Shown here: positions 10,861 to 21,560 of the stretch, piece after piece
Position numbering within the stretch: the first letter of the stretch is position 1
How the letters are laid out: each line of letters opens with the position of its first letter
NCBI RefSeq assembly: GCF_009905375.1
Contig: NC_133647.1
Coordinates: 48,852,506 to 48,916,505, forward strand
From: Apium graveolens
Lineage: Eukaryota; Streptophyta; Magnoliopsida; Apiales; Apiaceae
DNA length: 64,000 bases
Direction: 5' to 3'
Position numbers and translations under genes: made by a program
The notes under the pieces: generated by a model
What the model was told of the DNA's origin: nothing
Databases searched by the model: none
The model's input: only the letters and a program-made list of their open reading frames with translations

Positions 10861-12477
10861 GCCTCAAAGTGCACAACAATGACATGGTCAAAACTCACTC
10901 TAAACCTCAGGGTACCAAACTGATTTTCTGCGTGAAACTAAGACTCTCCTTTCTCCAAGGTTCTCACTTAACAAACCTAACCACCAATAACCAAAATACC
11001 CAAACCATAACTTAACTATGGTGATCTAATGAACTAACTTCCTTACACTCAAAATAGGCTTAGTGGAGATCATCCTTACCTAGGGTGCAACATAGCAAAA
11101 CAAAGGAAATCACATTACACAAATTACAAGTCATCAAGTTTTCAAGGATAACAACTTTAACCCTTTTGATAAGTATAAACGAGATAACATCACATGTTAA
11201 GGAGCACAATTCTTAATTAATATCTTAACTTAACTAAAATTAAGGTTTACTAGCAAAATATCACTTCGAATGATCAATAACTTCCAAAATTCAAGAGAAA
11301 TCTACATGCATGCATGACTTCGAGTCTTTCAAACCAAAACAACATGATTTCCAAATAAATTTTCATTATAAATCAACATGCAAGCCTATCATGTATTATA
11401 TCTAAATGACCACCTAGCATGCAATGGTTTTTACCAAGATTTTACTAAGATTTTCATGTTATTATCACAAAAACACACAAAATGAAACAAAGCAACCAAA
11501 GCACCATCCATTCGGCTCCTATCAAGTCATGGCCGAATGGATTAGGGTGAAAACAACATTTACATAAGTGCAACACACTCATGTTTAGTCATTCTCAGCC
11601 CTATGATACTATAACTCATGGTGAAAGCCTTGAATTCACAAGAATCAAGGATATTCACTTTGAGTTTAACAAAAAAAACATCACCATGCAAAGTCAACAC
11701 ATAAGTTTTCTACTCTAAACTCTTGAGATACACATGAACAACATGTAGGGAGTAAGATTACTTGATTATAGGATGATTATTTGAGTGAAGAAATGAAGAA
11801 AGAAGGGGATGGGGGCTTCGGTTTTGGAATTTGCCGAGAGGGAGGGGAGAAAGCCGAGAGGGAGGAGGAGAAGAAGAGGAGAGTGAAGTGGTGGAGTGAA
11901 AGTGGAGTGGTGATCACTTCCTTAATTTGTTTTTATGTCTTGATTTGACTATAATGTGAGTGGGTTTGGGTAGGCTATCTTGCATGCAAGGTCAAGGAGG
12001 TAATTTAGCTAATAAATTATGAGTTAGTGGGTTTAGAAATGTCTTCTTTGTCCTTGAAGAGTATAAAAAGGTGGTTTGCATGCAAGGGCTTCCTTGTAAT
12101 TTGCTAATTATTACAACTAAAATTTGTAAAGATTTATTTTTATAAAATAAAATACCAGTTCAAAAATTATAAAATTTATACCATAAAATAACTTGGATTT
12201 TCAGAAATTTTATAAAATCACTTTCAAAATTTGTGAACAAAATAACTTTTAAAAGAAAGTTTCTCCAAGATTTAGAATATTCTTTATAAATCAAAAATAA
12301 AGGAAATAAATAAACGTTTGCTTTGAAAAATCATATACTACACAAAGAAAATTTATAATGCAGAAATTTTCATTCACACAAACGGACAACCATTAAGTAT
12401 ATTTACATTCGGCTCTAATATTATACCAAGTCCACAAATAATATTACACAAAATACCGGTTGTAACATCCTCTCCCC
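10861..12477 (-). repeat. TE2 3' LTR, partial (start side in sense)
   Basis: It aligns with 34381-35653 of the solo LTR and with the TE5 LTRs. In sense orientation it begins TGTTACAACCGG after the PPT. At 11806-11912 there is a GA-rich stretch (CT-rich in sense) with two copies of the sense motif CCCTCTCGGC, which could be a pyrimidine-patch promoter or 5' untranslated region. No coding content. The remaining part, including the exon-like ORF, lies beyond TE1, outside the window. Confidence 0.92.
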
Positions 12478-12490
12478 TTTAAGGGATTTT
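12478..12490 (-). other. TE2 polypurine tract
   Basis: The sense strand reads AAAGGGGAGAGGA directly before the LTR start TGTTACA. Confidence 0.85.
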
Positions 12491-13050
12491 GTCCCCAGAA
12501 TATAAGAGAACAGATGAGGATACCGGGGACGCATATCAGACTCCAACTCCCAAGTTGATTCTTTGACCTTGGGGTTCCTCTAAAGTACTTTCAGTAACTT
12601 TACCGACTTATTGCTAAGATTCTTTACTTGCCAGTCGAGTAATTTGACAGGTTGCTCCATAAATGACAGGTCTGCCTGAATTTTTACAGGTTCATATTCT
12701 ATCACATGGCTGGCATCATGATTATACTTTTTAAGCAACGACACATGGAACAAATTATGCATATGCTGATACTGAGGTGGTAAGGCTAACTCGTAGGCTA
12801 CCTTCCCCACTTGACTCAAAGTCTCAAAAGGACCTATATATCTAGGTGCTAACATCCCCTTCTTGCCAAATCTAGACAACCCTTTTCTTTGTGACACCTT
12901 TAACAAAATGGCTTCGCCTACTTGGAATCGAACATCCTTACGCGCTGGATCCGCATACTTCCTCTGTCTATCTTGAGCATCAAGCAACCTCTTCTGAATT
13001 AACTTGACTTTTTCATGCAACTGTTGTACCAATTCTGAGCCTAGAATCCT
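12491..13050 (-). pseudogene. TE2 integrase C-terminal part and chromodomain, broken
   Basis: In frame with the upstream pol apart from a TGA near 13050 (after WNEVGK). The integrase tail is clear (RQRKYADPARKD, PRYIGPFETLSQVGKVAYEL, HNLFHVSLLKKYNHD). The chromodomain follows with its aromatic Trp codon turned into TAG (12580-12582), then RNPKVKESTWELESDM. This frame remains open through the PPT toward the LTR, so the native end may have been lost by an indel. The two stops fall at positions where TE1 has sense codons. Confidence 0.88.
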
Positions 13051-15399
13051 TCATTTTCCTACTTCATTCCAACTTGTCGGCGATCTACATTTTCGTCCGT
13101 ACAAAGCTTCGTATGGTGGCATGCCAATACTGGAGTGATAGCTGTTGTTGTAAGAGAATTCTATCAATGGCAAGTGGTTGTCCCAACTTCCTACAAAATC
13201 GATTGCACAACTGCGCAACATGTCTTTAATTGTTTGAATTATCATTTCGCTCTGACCATCGGTCTGTGGTTGGTACGTCGTACTCATGTTCAACTTCGTG
13301 CCAAGACTTTCTTGAAATTGCTTCCAAAATCTCGAGTTAAATCGGGGATCTCTGTCTGAAACTCTCGATACGAGTACTCCATGCCTTAATACGATTTCGC
13401 GCACGTACAGATGAAGTAATTTGTCCAATGACGACTTCTTATTAATTGGAAGGAAATGCGCCGACTTAGTAAGGCGATCAACTATAACCCATATAGCGTC
13501 ATGTCCGGATTTCTTTCGCGTTAGTCCCACTATAAAGTCCATAGCAATATTTTCCCATTTCCATTTTGGAATCTTTAGGGGCTGAATTAATCCGCTTGGT
13601 CGTTGATGTTCTACCTTCACTTTCTGAAAAGTATAACACTTTGCAACCCATTCTGCCACGTCTCGCTTCATATTTGGCCACCAAAAGTTCTGCTTTAAGT
13701 CCCGATACATCTTGGTGCTTCCCGGGTGGATTGAAAATCTTGAATTGTGGGCTTCTTGTAGGATCTCATTCTTCAATTCAGGTACATGAGGAATCCAAAT
13801 TCTTGAGGAAAACCTTAGTATACCTTTCTCATCCCTTTGAGTGCCAATCTCTTCTCCAGTTAGCTGATTCTTCTCTTTCTCCATTACTTCCTCCTGACAT
13901 TTCCTTATCCTTTCCACTAGTGTAAGCTGAAAAGTTATTGCACGACAAACTTCTTCAACTATTCCACAATCACAAAGTTCTAATCCAAGTTTCTTAATCT
14001 CTTCAGACAATTCCTTTGGTGTTGCCATCCTATTCAATCTCTCCTTCCTACTTAAAGCATCGGCTACAACATTCGCCTTTCCAGGATGATAATTTATCGA
14101 GCAATCGTAGTCCTTGATCAATTCCAACCATCTCCTTTGCCTCATATTGAGCTCCTTCTGAGTGAAAATGTACTTTAAACTCTTGTGATCCGTGTAGATT
14201 TCACACTTTTGTCCGTAGAGGTAATGTCTCCAAATCTTAAGTGCGAACACTATGGCGGCTAGCTCTAAGTCATGCGTCGGGTACTTCAACTCATACAGTT
14301 TTAACTGTCTTGACGTATACGCGATCACCTTATTGTGTTGTATTAGCACACAGCCCAATCCTTTATGTGAAGCGTCGCTGAAAATCACAAAGTTTCCTTG
14401 GTCATCTGGTAGTACTAACACCGGAGCCGTTACCAATCTCTGTTTCAACTCTTGAAAGCTATTCTCACATTCTGCACTCCATTCGAACTTCTGATTCTTC
14501 CTGGTTAACTTAGTCAATGGCGTGGCGATTTTCGAAAAATCCCTGACAAACCTTCTATAATACCCTGCCAATCCTAGAAAACTTTGCACTTCTGTAGGTG
14601 TTTTTGGCCTCTCCCAACTCATAATCGCCTCAATCTTTGCCGGATCTACTTTAACTCCTTCATTTCCAATGACGTGTCCCAAAAATTGAACTTCCTTTAA
14701 CCAAAACTCACATTTAGAAAACTTGGCATACAACTTCTCTTGCCGGAGTATCTCCAATGCTATCCATAGACGTTGCTTATGTTCTTCTTCCGACTTTGAA
14801 TAAATAAGGATGTCATTAATGAATACCACTACGAACTTGTCCAAATACTTTTTAAATACCCGATTCATCAGATCCATAAATACGGCCAGGGCATTAGTCA
14901 ATCCAAACGGCATTACTAAGAATTCATAATGTCCAAATCTGGTCCTGAATGCTGTCTTGGGAATATCTTCTTCCTTGATCCTTAATTGATGGTATCCAGA
15001 TCTCAAGTCAATCTTCGAAAAGAACTTTGCTCCTTTCAGCTGGTCAAATAGGTCATCTATTCTTGGTAGTGGGTAGCGGTTCTTGATCGTTACCTTATAA
15101 AACTCCCGATAATCTATACATAGCTGCATACTTCCATCTTTCTTCTTTACAAACAGAACATGTGCTCCCCATGGCGATGTACTTGGCCGAATCACTCCTT
15201 TATCCAATAATTCTTGTAGCTGGCTCGCCAACTCTTTCATTTCTGTTCGTGCCATCCTATATGCGGCCTTTGAAACTGGTTCTGTGCCCGGAGCAAGGTT
15301 GATCTCGAACTCGATTTGTCGATCTGGTGGTAAGCCTGGTAGTTCATCTGGAAACACATCTGGGAACTCGTTAACTACGGGGATATCTTCTATGCTGGG
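13051..15399 (-). pseudogene. TE2 RT, RNase H and integrase core with mutated RT catalytic site
   Basis: An open frame of 768 codons from 15357, continuous upstream to the TE3 insertion point. The RT catalytic box reads FIND (residues 179-182) instead of FIDD; the first Asp codon GAT is now AAT, which should abolish polymerase activity. RNase H motifs SDAS, DLELAA, TDHKSL and ADALSRK are present. In the integrase zinc finger the second Cys is Phe (CYTFQ instead of CYTCQ). The core acidic residues are present (MDFIVG, SDRDPRF, QSE). The native protein would be one polyprotein with the protease at 29261-29900; the split is due to TE3. Confidence 0.93.
15395..15399. repeat. Target-site duplication of TE3, left copy (ctggg)
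   Basis: The five bases ctggg directly before TE3 recur directly after it at 29256-29260. Confidence 0.95.
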
Positions 15400-17523
15400 T
15401 GTAATAACCCCAATTTTTGGAAATTTTTGAAACCCTTATGAATAGTGATTTTGCAGATTATGCTGAATGAGAAAACTTTTCATGCCACACTACGTAGGGG
15501 TTTTGTTATTGATCTTCTGGGATATTATTAGTACTCTATATGATAAATAAGTGTATGTAAAGATCGTCAGAATCCAAATTCGAACACTTTGATTTTTCCC
15601 GAAAATCTACCAGATACAGAAAGAATTGAGTATAAGATAATAGAATAAAAAGGATTTAAATTCAAGGATTATAAGAGAGGATCATGAAAGGAATATAATG
15701 TATTGAGAAAGGTTAAAGAAACCTAAGTAATAAGATCCCGGGTATGATCCCTCAAACGATAAACGAAAATGAAAGTTAAGCGAACGGTATAACAGATCAG
15801 CGGTCATTAGGCAAGCAATTAGGAGTTAATCAAGGAGGTTAGGGATGATGATGTCATCAAACTAACAAGGTGTGAACAAGTGGAAGCATTATGACATGTA
15901 AGATGACATAAGCATGACAAGGGGTTTTGTTTTGTTGGTTGATTTTGGGCCATGTAAAATTTACCATGGTAAAAAGCTAAAACATTTTCCAAGGCAAAAA
16001 GGAGAAGCAACCAAACAAATATCATAAAACACAAAAATTAGAAGTTCACTTTTGCTTCCAAGAGCAAAAGCTCTCGGCCAAAACAAACCCAGCAACTTTA
16101 AACTGCCATATCTCCTTCAATACTCACTCAAATATTGTGTTCTATATCTCGTTGGAAAGGTATTGAGATGGTCTACAACTCTTGTTCACAAGTCTTGTCC
16201 AAATAAGCACGGTAAGACCCTAATTTTTACAGTTCTTTCAATCGGACTTTTAGAAACTTTAAAGCCTAACTTTGTGTTCTTGATTTCTTTGGAAAGATCA
16301 AGCTTGTAGGAGGCTCCATAAGGCTTCCTAGTAACTTTCCACCTTCCAAGAAAGTTATAAATCCTCACACCCTTTAGTAATAAGTTTGAATGTTGAAGTT
16401 TGGAGATGGTTTGGATGGATGAGTAGTAATTTGAATGATAAGCATGATTCGAGATTAATTGTTAAGTAGTTTAGTTAAATTTGGAGATGTTATAATATAT
16501 GATTGTATTGAGATCCTTGAGCTTATTGACTGAAATCAGTAGCATTGATGTTTATCTTGAGTTGTTGTTGATTAGTAGTTGGATTGATATGATTTGGAAT
16601 GGTAAAAATTTGGGAAATCGCGTAAACATAACCATCGTAATGTCCGATTTACTTTAGACTGTTTTTGCTCTTAACATCAGGACCTGAGAACTCCCTGTTA
16701 GGTTTTGACCATTGCCATGATTAGATAGTTCATGTTACGAGCTTCGTTTTTATATGTGGTTCGTTTGAATCCGATGTACGGTTTAGGAGAAACGACTGTT
16801 TTAAGTAACAGCGTTTCGCGACCGAACCATTACCCCTCGCCTTACTTTGAAACCTTGGTTAAGGACTTTAAATGACTATTTGGGGTATGAAACATTTATG
16901 TAAAGTGGATTAGGAAGTTGGTAAGGTACTCGCGAAAGAATTGCTTTAAAATTCTTAATGGTTAATTTATTAAAAATGGTGGAGCCGAGGGTACTCGAGC
17001 GACTTAAGTAAATCGTTAAGCGCGAAAGCGAACGTTAGGACTCTAAATGGTTAAAGTCTAGTTTCTTAAGCGACCGGGGTTTAATTCCGACTTATGTTGT
17101 TGTTCATAGGTTATCGGACCCACTCTAAGCTTAAGTCTATCCGGGAGCACTCAGGCAAGTTTTCTACCCGTTATACTGTTGTTGTGATGTATATATGTAT
17201 ATGCATTATCTTGTGATAGATGCATGTTGGTTAATTAGCAAATTTTGCGATATATTGAAGCATGCTGATATGGTATATATATGCATGCCTGTTTCGTATT
17301 CTTGCCATATATATCTATTGGTTCAGTTGATAATACCTATGCTAGAGAATAGCGGTAATTTGCATATACCCTTAGTATAGGGACCCAAAGGTGAAAACAT
17401 TTTCTAAAACCGGGAGTCGAGGATCCCGAGTAGATTTTATATATATATATTTATATATATATGGTTATAGTTTTCAAAACTATTAATCGAATAAGGTTTA
17501 TTCGATAACTTTATATTATTTAA

Positions 17524-17745
17524 TGAATATTATTTCGAATATTCATTCGAGGGCTTATGACTCGGCTTATTTATTTATTGAATATTATTTCGAATATTCA
17601 TTCGAGGGCTTATGACTCGGCTTATTTATTTATTGAATATTATTTCGAATATTCATTCGAGGGCTTATGACTCAGCTTATTTTATTTATTGAATATTATT
17701 TGAATATTCATTTGAGGATCTATGACTCCGATTAATTGCTGAGAT
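17524..17745. repeat. 55-bp tandem repeat array in the TE3 5' LTR
   Basis: Nearly four units at a period of 55-56 bp, each starting TGAATATTATTTCGAATATT and followed by ATTCGAGGGCTTATGACTCG. Each unit contains the palindrome-like GAATATT..AATATTC. Units begin at 17524, 17579, 17634 and 17690. The last is the most diverged. Confidence 0.9.
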
Positions 17746-19257
17746 ATATTCTTTATTTTATTAAAGAATAAGGTGTCGATAATCAAACTCACTTTTGATT
17801 ATTCAAATAAAGATAGTACTTTCGTATAGGTATATCTTTGGTTATTTAATATTCATTTCAAGTATAAGTTTTAAAACTTCTACTTCAATTATTTTTATAA
17901 AGATTATTCTTTATGGGAATATTATTTAAATAATAATATTCAGATATTTTCTAATATATTGGGACTGATTTATTTTGTTAAATCAACATCACTCCAAACA
18001 TTCTTAAAAATGTTTTGCGAGTCTTCAAAATGATTTTTAAAAGTTAGAGCGGATCCCAAAACTCATTTTTATATTTAAGATCCTCCTTTCGAAGGGGATT
18101 TAAATACTCGCTCAAAACCTGAGGGATCCGGCTCTATGGTGTGTTTTATATTCGCAATAAGGTTGCGGTTTTGATAAATGAATTGATTACTTACCCAACA
18201 CTCGGGAAGTAAAATTCTTGGAACAAGTTAATCCATTAACAGGCATCGCCTGGGAAATATCGGTGAGTTCTCCTTTCCAACTAGATACGACTTTTTGGTG
18301 GAGCCGTATCAACAAGTTTCTACTTGGGGAAAGGGGGAACGAGCTTTACGTTTCAGAGTCATGGATTTCATCTGAACTAGGAGTGGCGTAAGTGGTCGAG
18401 TGGCGCCGGCCCAGCCTTATTATATTGGCCCAAATGGCCTGGAAGTTCCGCTAAGGCGGTCCATTCCTTAGGAGTTCAGTGTTCAGTTGACAAGTAAATC
18501 CGACAGGTTCTCCTCTACATGTAAAAAATGGTGGGGTTGCACTACTACGACTGATCATAGTAAGTGGTCTTCCTGGCGCGGCAAACTCCCGTAATGAGTT
18601 CATCATCCAATTGGATATTTCTGCAACACTACCCAGAGCACTTCGATAGAAAGGCTACGGTTGGGCGATTGTTGAGTGTTGGCAGGGTCAAGTTTTCAAA
18701 ATGATGTTTGCATCAAATAAAGTATCTCGTAACTTCATTTTATTTTGATGATATTTTAAAGATTTAATCTATTCAAATCTGGTCTTGTAGTCTCATCTAT
18801 GTGATGAACTTTTGAAACTAATTATAACTTGAACGGTGGTAGCTCAAGTAGTATTTGGAAAAGATATAAGTATATTGGAGGATCTTGTAACTTCATCTTT
18901 TAAACTTATATCTAGTAAATGATTATCTTATGTATGTCAAAGATTTTCAGAAAAATGTTGAGACAAGGTTAGATATATTAGATCACCTTGCAACGATAGT
19001 TTTATACAGTTATAAACTGGAACTCTGTGTATATTATGCATGGAAGAGGACTTCCAAGATTTTGAAAAGTATATATATATATATATACTGAATATTTTGC
19101 GACTTCATCGCATTAAGATATCAAACTTGGTTCATTTCTTTTGACCAAGACTTTCATGAGTACTATGAGAAGGCTCATATACTGTAAATCATTATACATA
19201 TTATTTTGGTGGGCTTGTTGCTCACCCTTGCTTTCTTCTTTCATCACACAACAACAG

Positions 19258-19350
19258 ATAGAAAAGATGAACAGGACCAAGCTCCCAATTCGCGAGCGGA
19301 TAGGAAACGTTCCGCAGTTTCCTATAGGCATTGATGTCGCTGTAGCTGAG
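19258..19350 (+). CDS. TE3 LTR exon-like short basic ORF (5' LTR copy)
   Basis: TTGTTGCTCACCCTTGCTTT and a pyrimidine-rich stretch lead to CAACAACAG, then ATG at 19267. The ORF runs 39 codons to the TAA ending at 19386, and a donor-like GAG|GTAGGA at 19350/19351 cuts it after codon 28 in phase 0. The peptide starts MNRTKLPIRERIGNVPQF. The copy in the 3' LTR (28851-28943) has a TGA at codon 13. The TE4 copy (58830-58922) is open. The start shares M-x-RTK-x3-R with histone H3 tails, which is weak. Confidence 0.5.
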
Positions 19351-19666
19351 GTAGGAACTACCAATAGGCTAGGCTTCAACTTTTAATGTACCGGATTTAT
19401 GTATATTTATGAATTGTAATAATGGCAAAGAAATGTAAATTTATTCAGAAACCCTTTTAAGGTGTATTGGCATATAATTGTGGAATAAAATGACTTGTGA
19501 TTATTTTTGGATATTCATCTCTGAGACTATAACTTGTGGTGTGTGTGTTTATTGTGGGGTCACAGTACAGAGTAGTTGATTATTTATTAAGATTGGGTGT
19601 TATTAAGGGAAATGGAACTCGTGACAGCCCGGATCCCCGACCCCGGATTTGGGGGTATTACAGAAA

Positions 19667-19680
19667 TGGTATCAGAGCTA
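19667..19680 (+). other. TE3 primer-binding site
   Basis: TGGTATCAGAGCTA, four bases after the 5' LTR, matches the initiator-Met tRNA primer motif exactly. Confidence 0.93.
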
Positions 19681-19697
19681 AGCGTTATAAACCTCAG

Positions 19698-20056
19698 AGA
19701 TGATATGACGTTAAAATAATATTTTCACTAAGATAATAAGAACTCTTGCCAAGTTCATAGTCGGACTACCTAACGTAGTACTGACAGTTAAAACCCTTAT
19801 GGGAACCCTTATAAATATCATGATAGAAGCATAGTTCGTTATCGTATATGGTAGCGGGACTCCGAACCCTGAGGTTGAGGAGCAACAGCGCGATGATGTT
19901 TTATTACTAATTGGAGATCGGATTGTGGATCCGATAGAGCGTCCTAACGCAAGACCGGATGATGTTGATATTGAGGATGTAGCGGTTGAGGATGTTGTCC
20001 TAGAAGGGATTGTTGTTGAGGAGGATCCCTTGAAGGATCCTGACAAGAATGAATAA
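19698..20056 (+). pseudogene. TE3 leader ORF remnant (acidic protein)
   Basis: The sense strand between PBS and the pol fragment has a long readable frame from about 19712 to the TAA at 20054-20056. It has one internal TAG at 19832-19834 and stops close to the possible ATG at 19700. The upstream part reads LAKFIVGLPNVVLTVKTLMG. The downstream part is strongly acidic (DDVDIEDVAVEDVVLEG). I do not recognise it. Its position equals that of the leader ORFs in TE1, TE2 and TE5, but no sequence similarity is obvious by eye. An open frame on the opposite strand in this area is judged a shadow. Confidence 0.4.
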
Positions 20057-20099
20057 AGGACCACTGAGGAATCGATGACCATGGTTAGGGCAACTCCCA

Positions 20100-20930
20100 G
20101 AGGTAGGATTGGCCGGTCACTACCAGAGGTTCGTTCAAGTTTGTAAAGATAGTAGCCCCTTTAACGCGGCTTATCGTAAGACTGAGAAGTTCGAATGGAC
20201 AGAGAAATGCGAGAACAACTTTTAAGAACCGAAGCAAAGGTTGGTGACGTTCCCTATGTTGGCGTTGCCGGATGGAAAATGAGATTTTGTGAAGTGTAGT
20301 GACGCTTCGCATAAGGAATTAGGGTGCTTCTTATACAGCACAGCAAGGTAATCGTGTACGCGTCAAGACAATTAAGGGAATATAAAATTTGATATCCCCA
20401 CCCATGAGCTTGGGCTCGTGATAATAGTTTTGCCCTAAAGATGGGAGGCACTACTGGTATGGAGAAAAGTACGAGATTTACATAAGCCATAAGTGCTCTA
20501 GTACATTTTCACGCAGAAAGAGCTCAACATGCGCCAAATGAGGTGGTTAGAGCTAATCAAGAATTATGGTTGGGAGATTCTTTATCATTCAGGGAAAGCC
20601 AATGTGGTGGCTGATGCCCTTAGTAAAAAGGAGAGACTCAAGATAATAATGTCTTTGGGAGAGTTTATAAGAGATTTTGAGAGAAGTGAAGGTAACCGGA
20701 GCCGGTACCGAAAAGCTGTTTGAGATTGCAATACAGACCGAATTTTTGGAAAAGAACATATTGTGCCAGAAAAAGTGATGAATGAAGGCAGAGAGTCAAT
20801 GACTGGAGAAGAGATCCATACCGAGAAAGATGATAAGGGGATAGTGAGGTGTTCCTACAGAAATTGGGTTCCAAAAGTTCAAGAGCTTAAGGATGAGAAC
20901 TTAGATGAGAGCCATAGTTTGAGGAATAAG
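20100..20930 (+). pseudogene. TE3 displaced RT/RNase H/integrase fragment upstream of gag
   Basis: The translation recovers the RT connection region (GLAGHYQRFV, KTEKFEWTEKCEN), RNase H (SDASHKELG, RWLELIKNYGWEILYHSGKA then [13 protein letters not shown]) and the integrase N-terminal lead-in (MTGEEIHTEKDDKGIVR, DESHS). All are in pol order but lie in front of gag. Several stops and shifts interrupt it. The same piece precedes gag in TE4 (41774-42066), so this arrangement was copied rather than formed locally. Confidence 0.8.
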
Positions 20931-21560
20931 ATTTAGGGCAAACCTGAATGTGATAGTCAGGGAGGTTGCCATCAAGAAAGAAAGAACCCATAACATAATA
21001 GAGTGGAAAACAAGGTTTTTAATGTATAAGATAACCCCGATTATGGGAGAAGGTTGAAACATTTCATACTAAGGAAACAGAAAGTCGAGTAAGGAAAGGA
21101 GACACGAGACGGTACTCCTATACGGCAATTTATGGACCTGTCTAGACAGAACTTAGACTATTATCCCCAACCACCACCTTGAGGAAACAATGCGGTAGGA
21201 AATTCTTTCAGGACCTTTAAGTCTCTAAGCTCTCAGAGTTCCAAGGAACAGGTTGACCTAGTCGAGGCAAGAGCCTGGCTAAAGGAAATAAAGGAATCAT
21301 TTGAGATTCTGAATGATTGACGAATCACAAAAGACTGTTTTTGTCACTTACCCTCCTAAGAGAGAGACCACCCGCTGGTGAAAGGCCAAGGAAGGCACGA
21401 AGCAAGAGATTATAATAAACTGATTTAAGTTCAGTCAATTGTTTTCGGGAAAGTAATTCCCAAAGATAAGGAGATAGTATAAAAGCTTTGGAGCTAGAAC
21501 AAAAGCGGATGAGTATGATGAATTATGAATCTAAGTTGTAAAAGTTGTCAAGATTCATTC
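20931..21560 (+). pseudogene. TE3 gag remnant
   Basis: From about 21105 the frame reads DGTPIRQFMDLSRQNLDYYP, then NSFRTFKSLSSQSSKEQVD and VEARAWLKEIKESFEILND. This is the conserved N-terminal core of Tekay-type gag, with stops. The first 170 bases are unassigned spacer. The block aligns with 42230-42720 in TE4. Confidence 0.75.

Larger units (their letters stand above)
15400..19662 (+). repeat. TE3 5' LTR, 4263 bp
   Basis: Begins TGTAATAACCCC and ends GGGGGTATTACA, directly followed by the PBS. It includes a CTCTCGGC motif near 16071, a 55-bp tandem array (17524-17745), AT microsatellites near 17440 and 19070 and an exon-like ORF (19258-19350). In the 3' LTR copy the sequence CCAAGAAAG|GTATAAAT at 26179/26180 resembles a splice donor; in this copy it is mutated (AAAGTTATAA). 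TE4 copies keep the donor. No other coding content is supported. Confidence 0.95.

Noticed and set aside
13566..13925. Plus-strand ORFs inside pol regions (also 3547-3858, 38380-38808 and 61307-61708)
   Set aside because: Antisense shadows of conserved RT, gag and integrase coding sequence.
17524..17745. CRISPR-like array
   Set aside because: Units are contiguous tandem repeats without unique spacers, in a plant LTR.
19113..19379. Minus-strand ORF opposite the TE3 LTR exon, also at 28706-28972
   Set aside because: Shadow of the sense exon: it is open because the sense frame is conserved, and it lacks signals of its own.
19711..20082. Ser/Thr-rich 123-codon minus-strand ORF in the TE3 leader
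   Set aside because: Low-complexity mirror of an acidic sense frame; antisense to the element with no supporting context.
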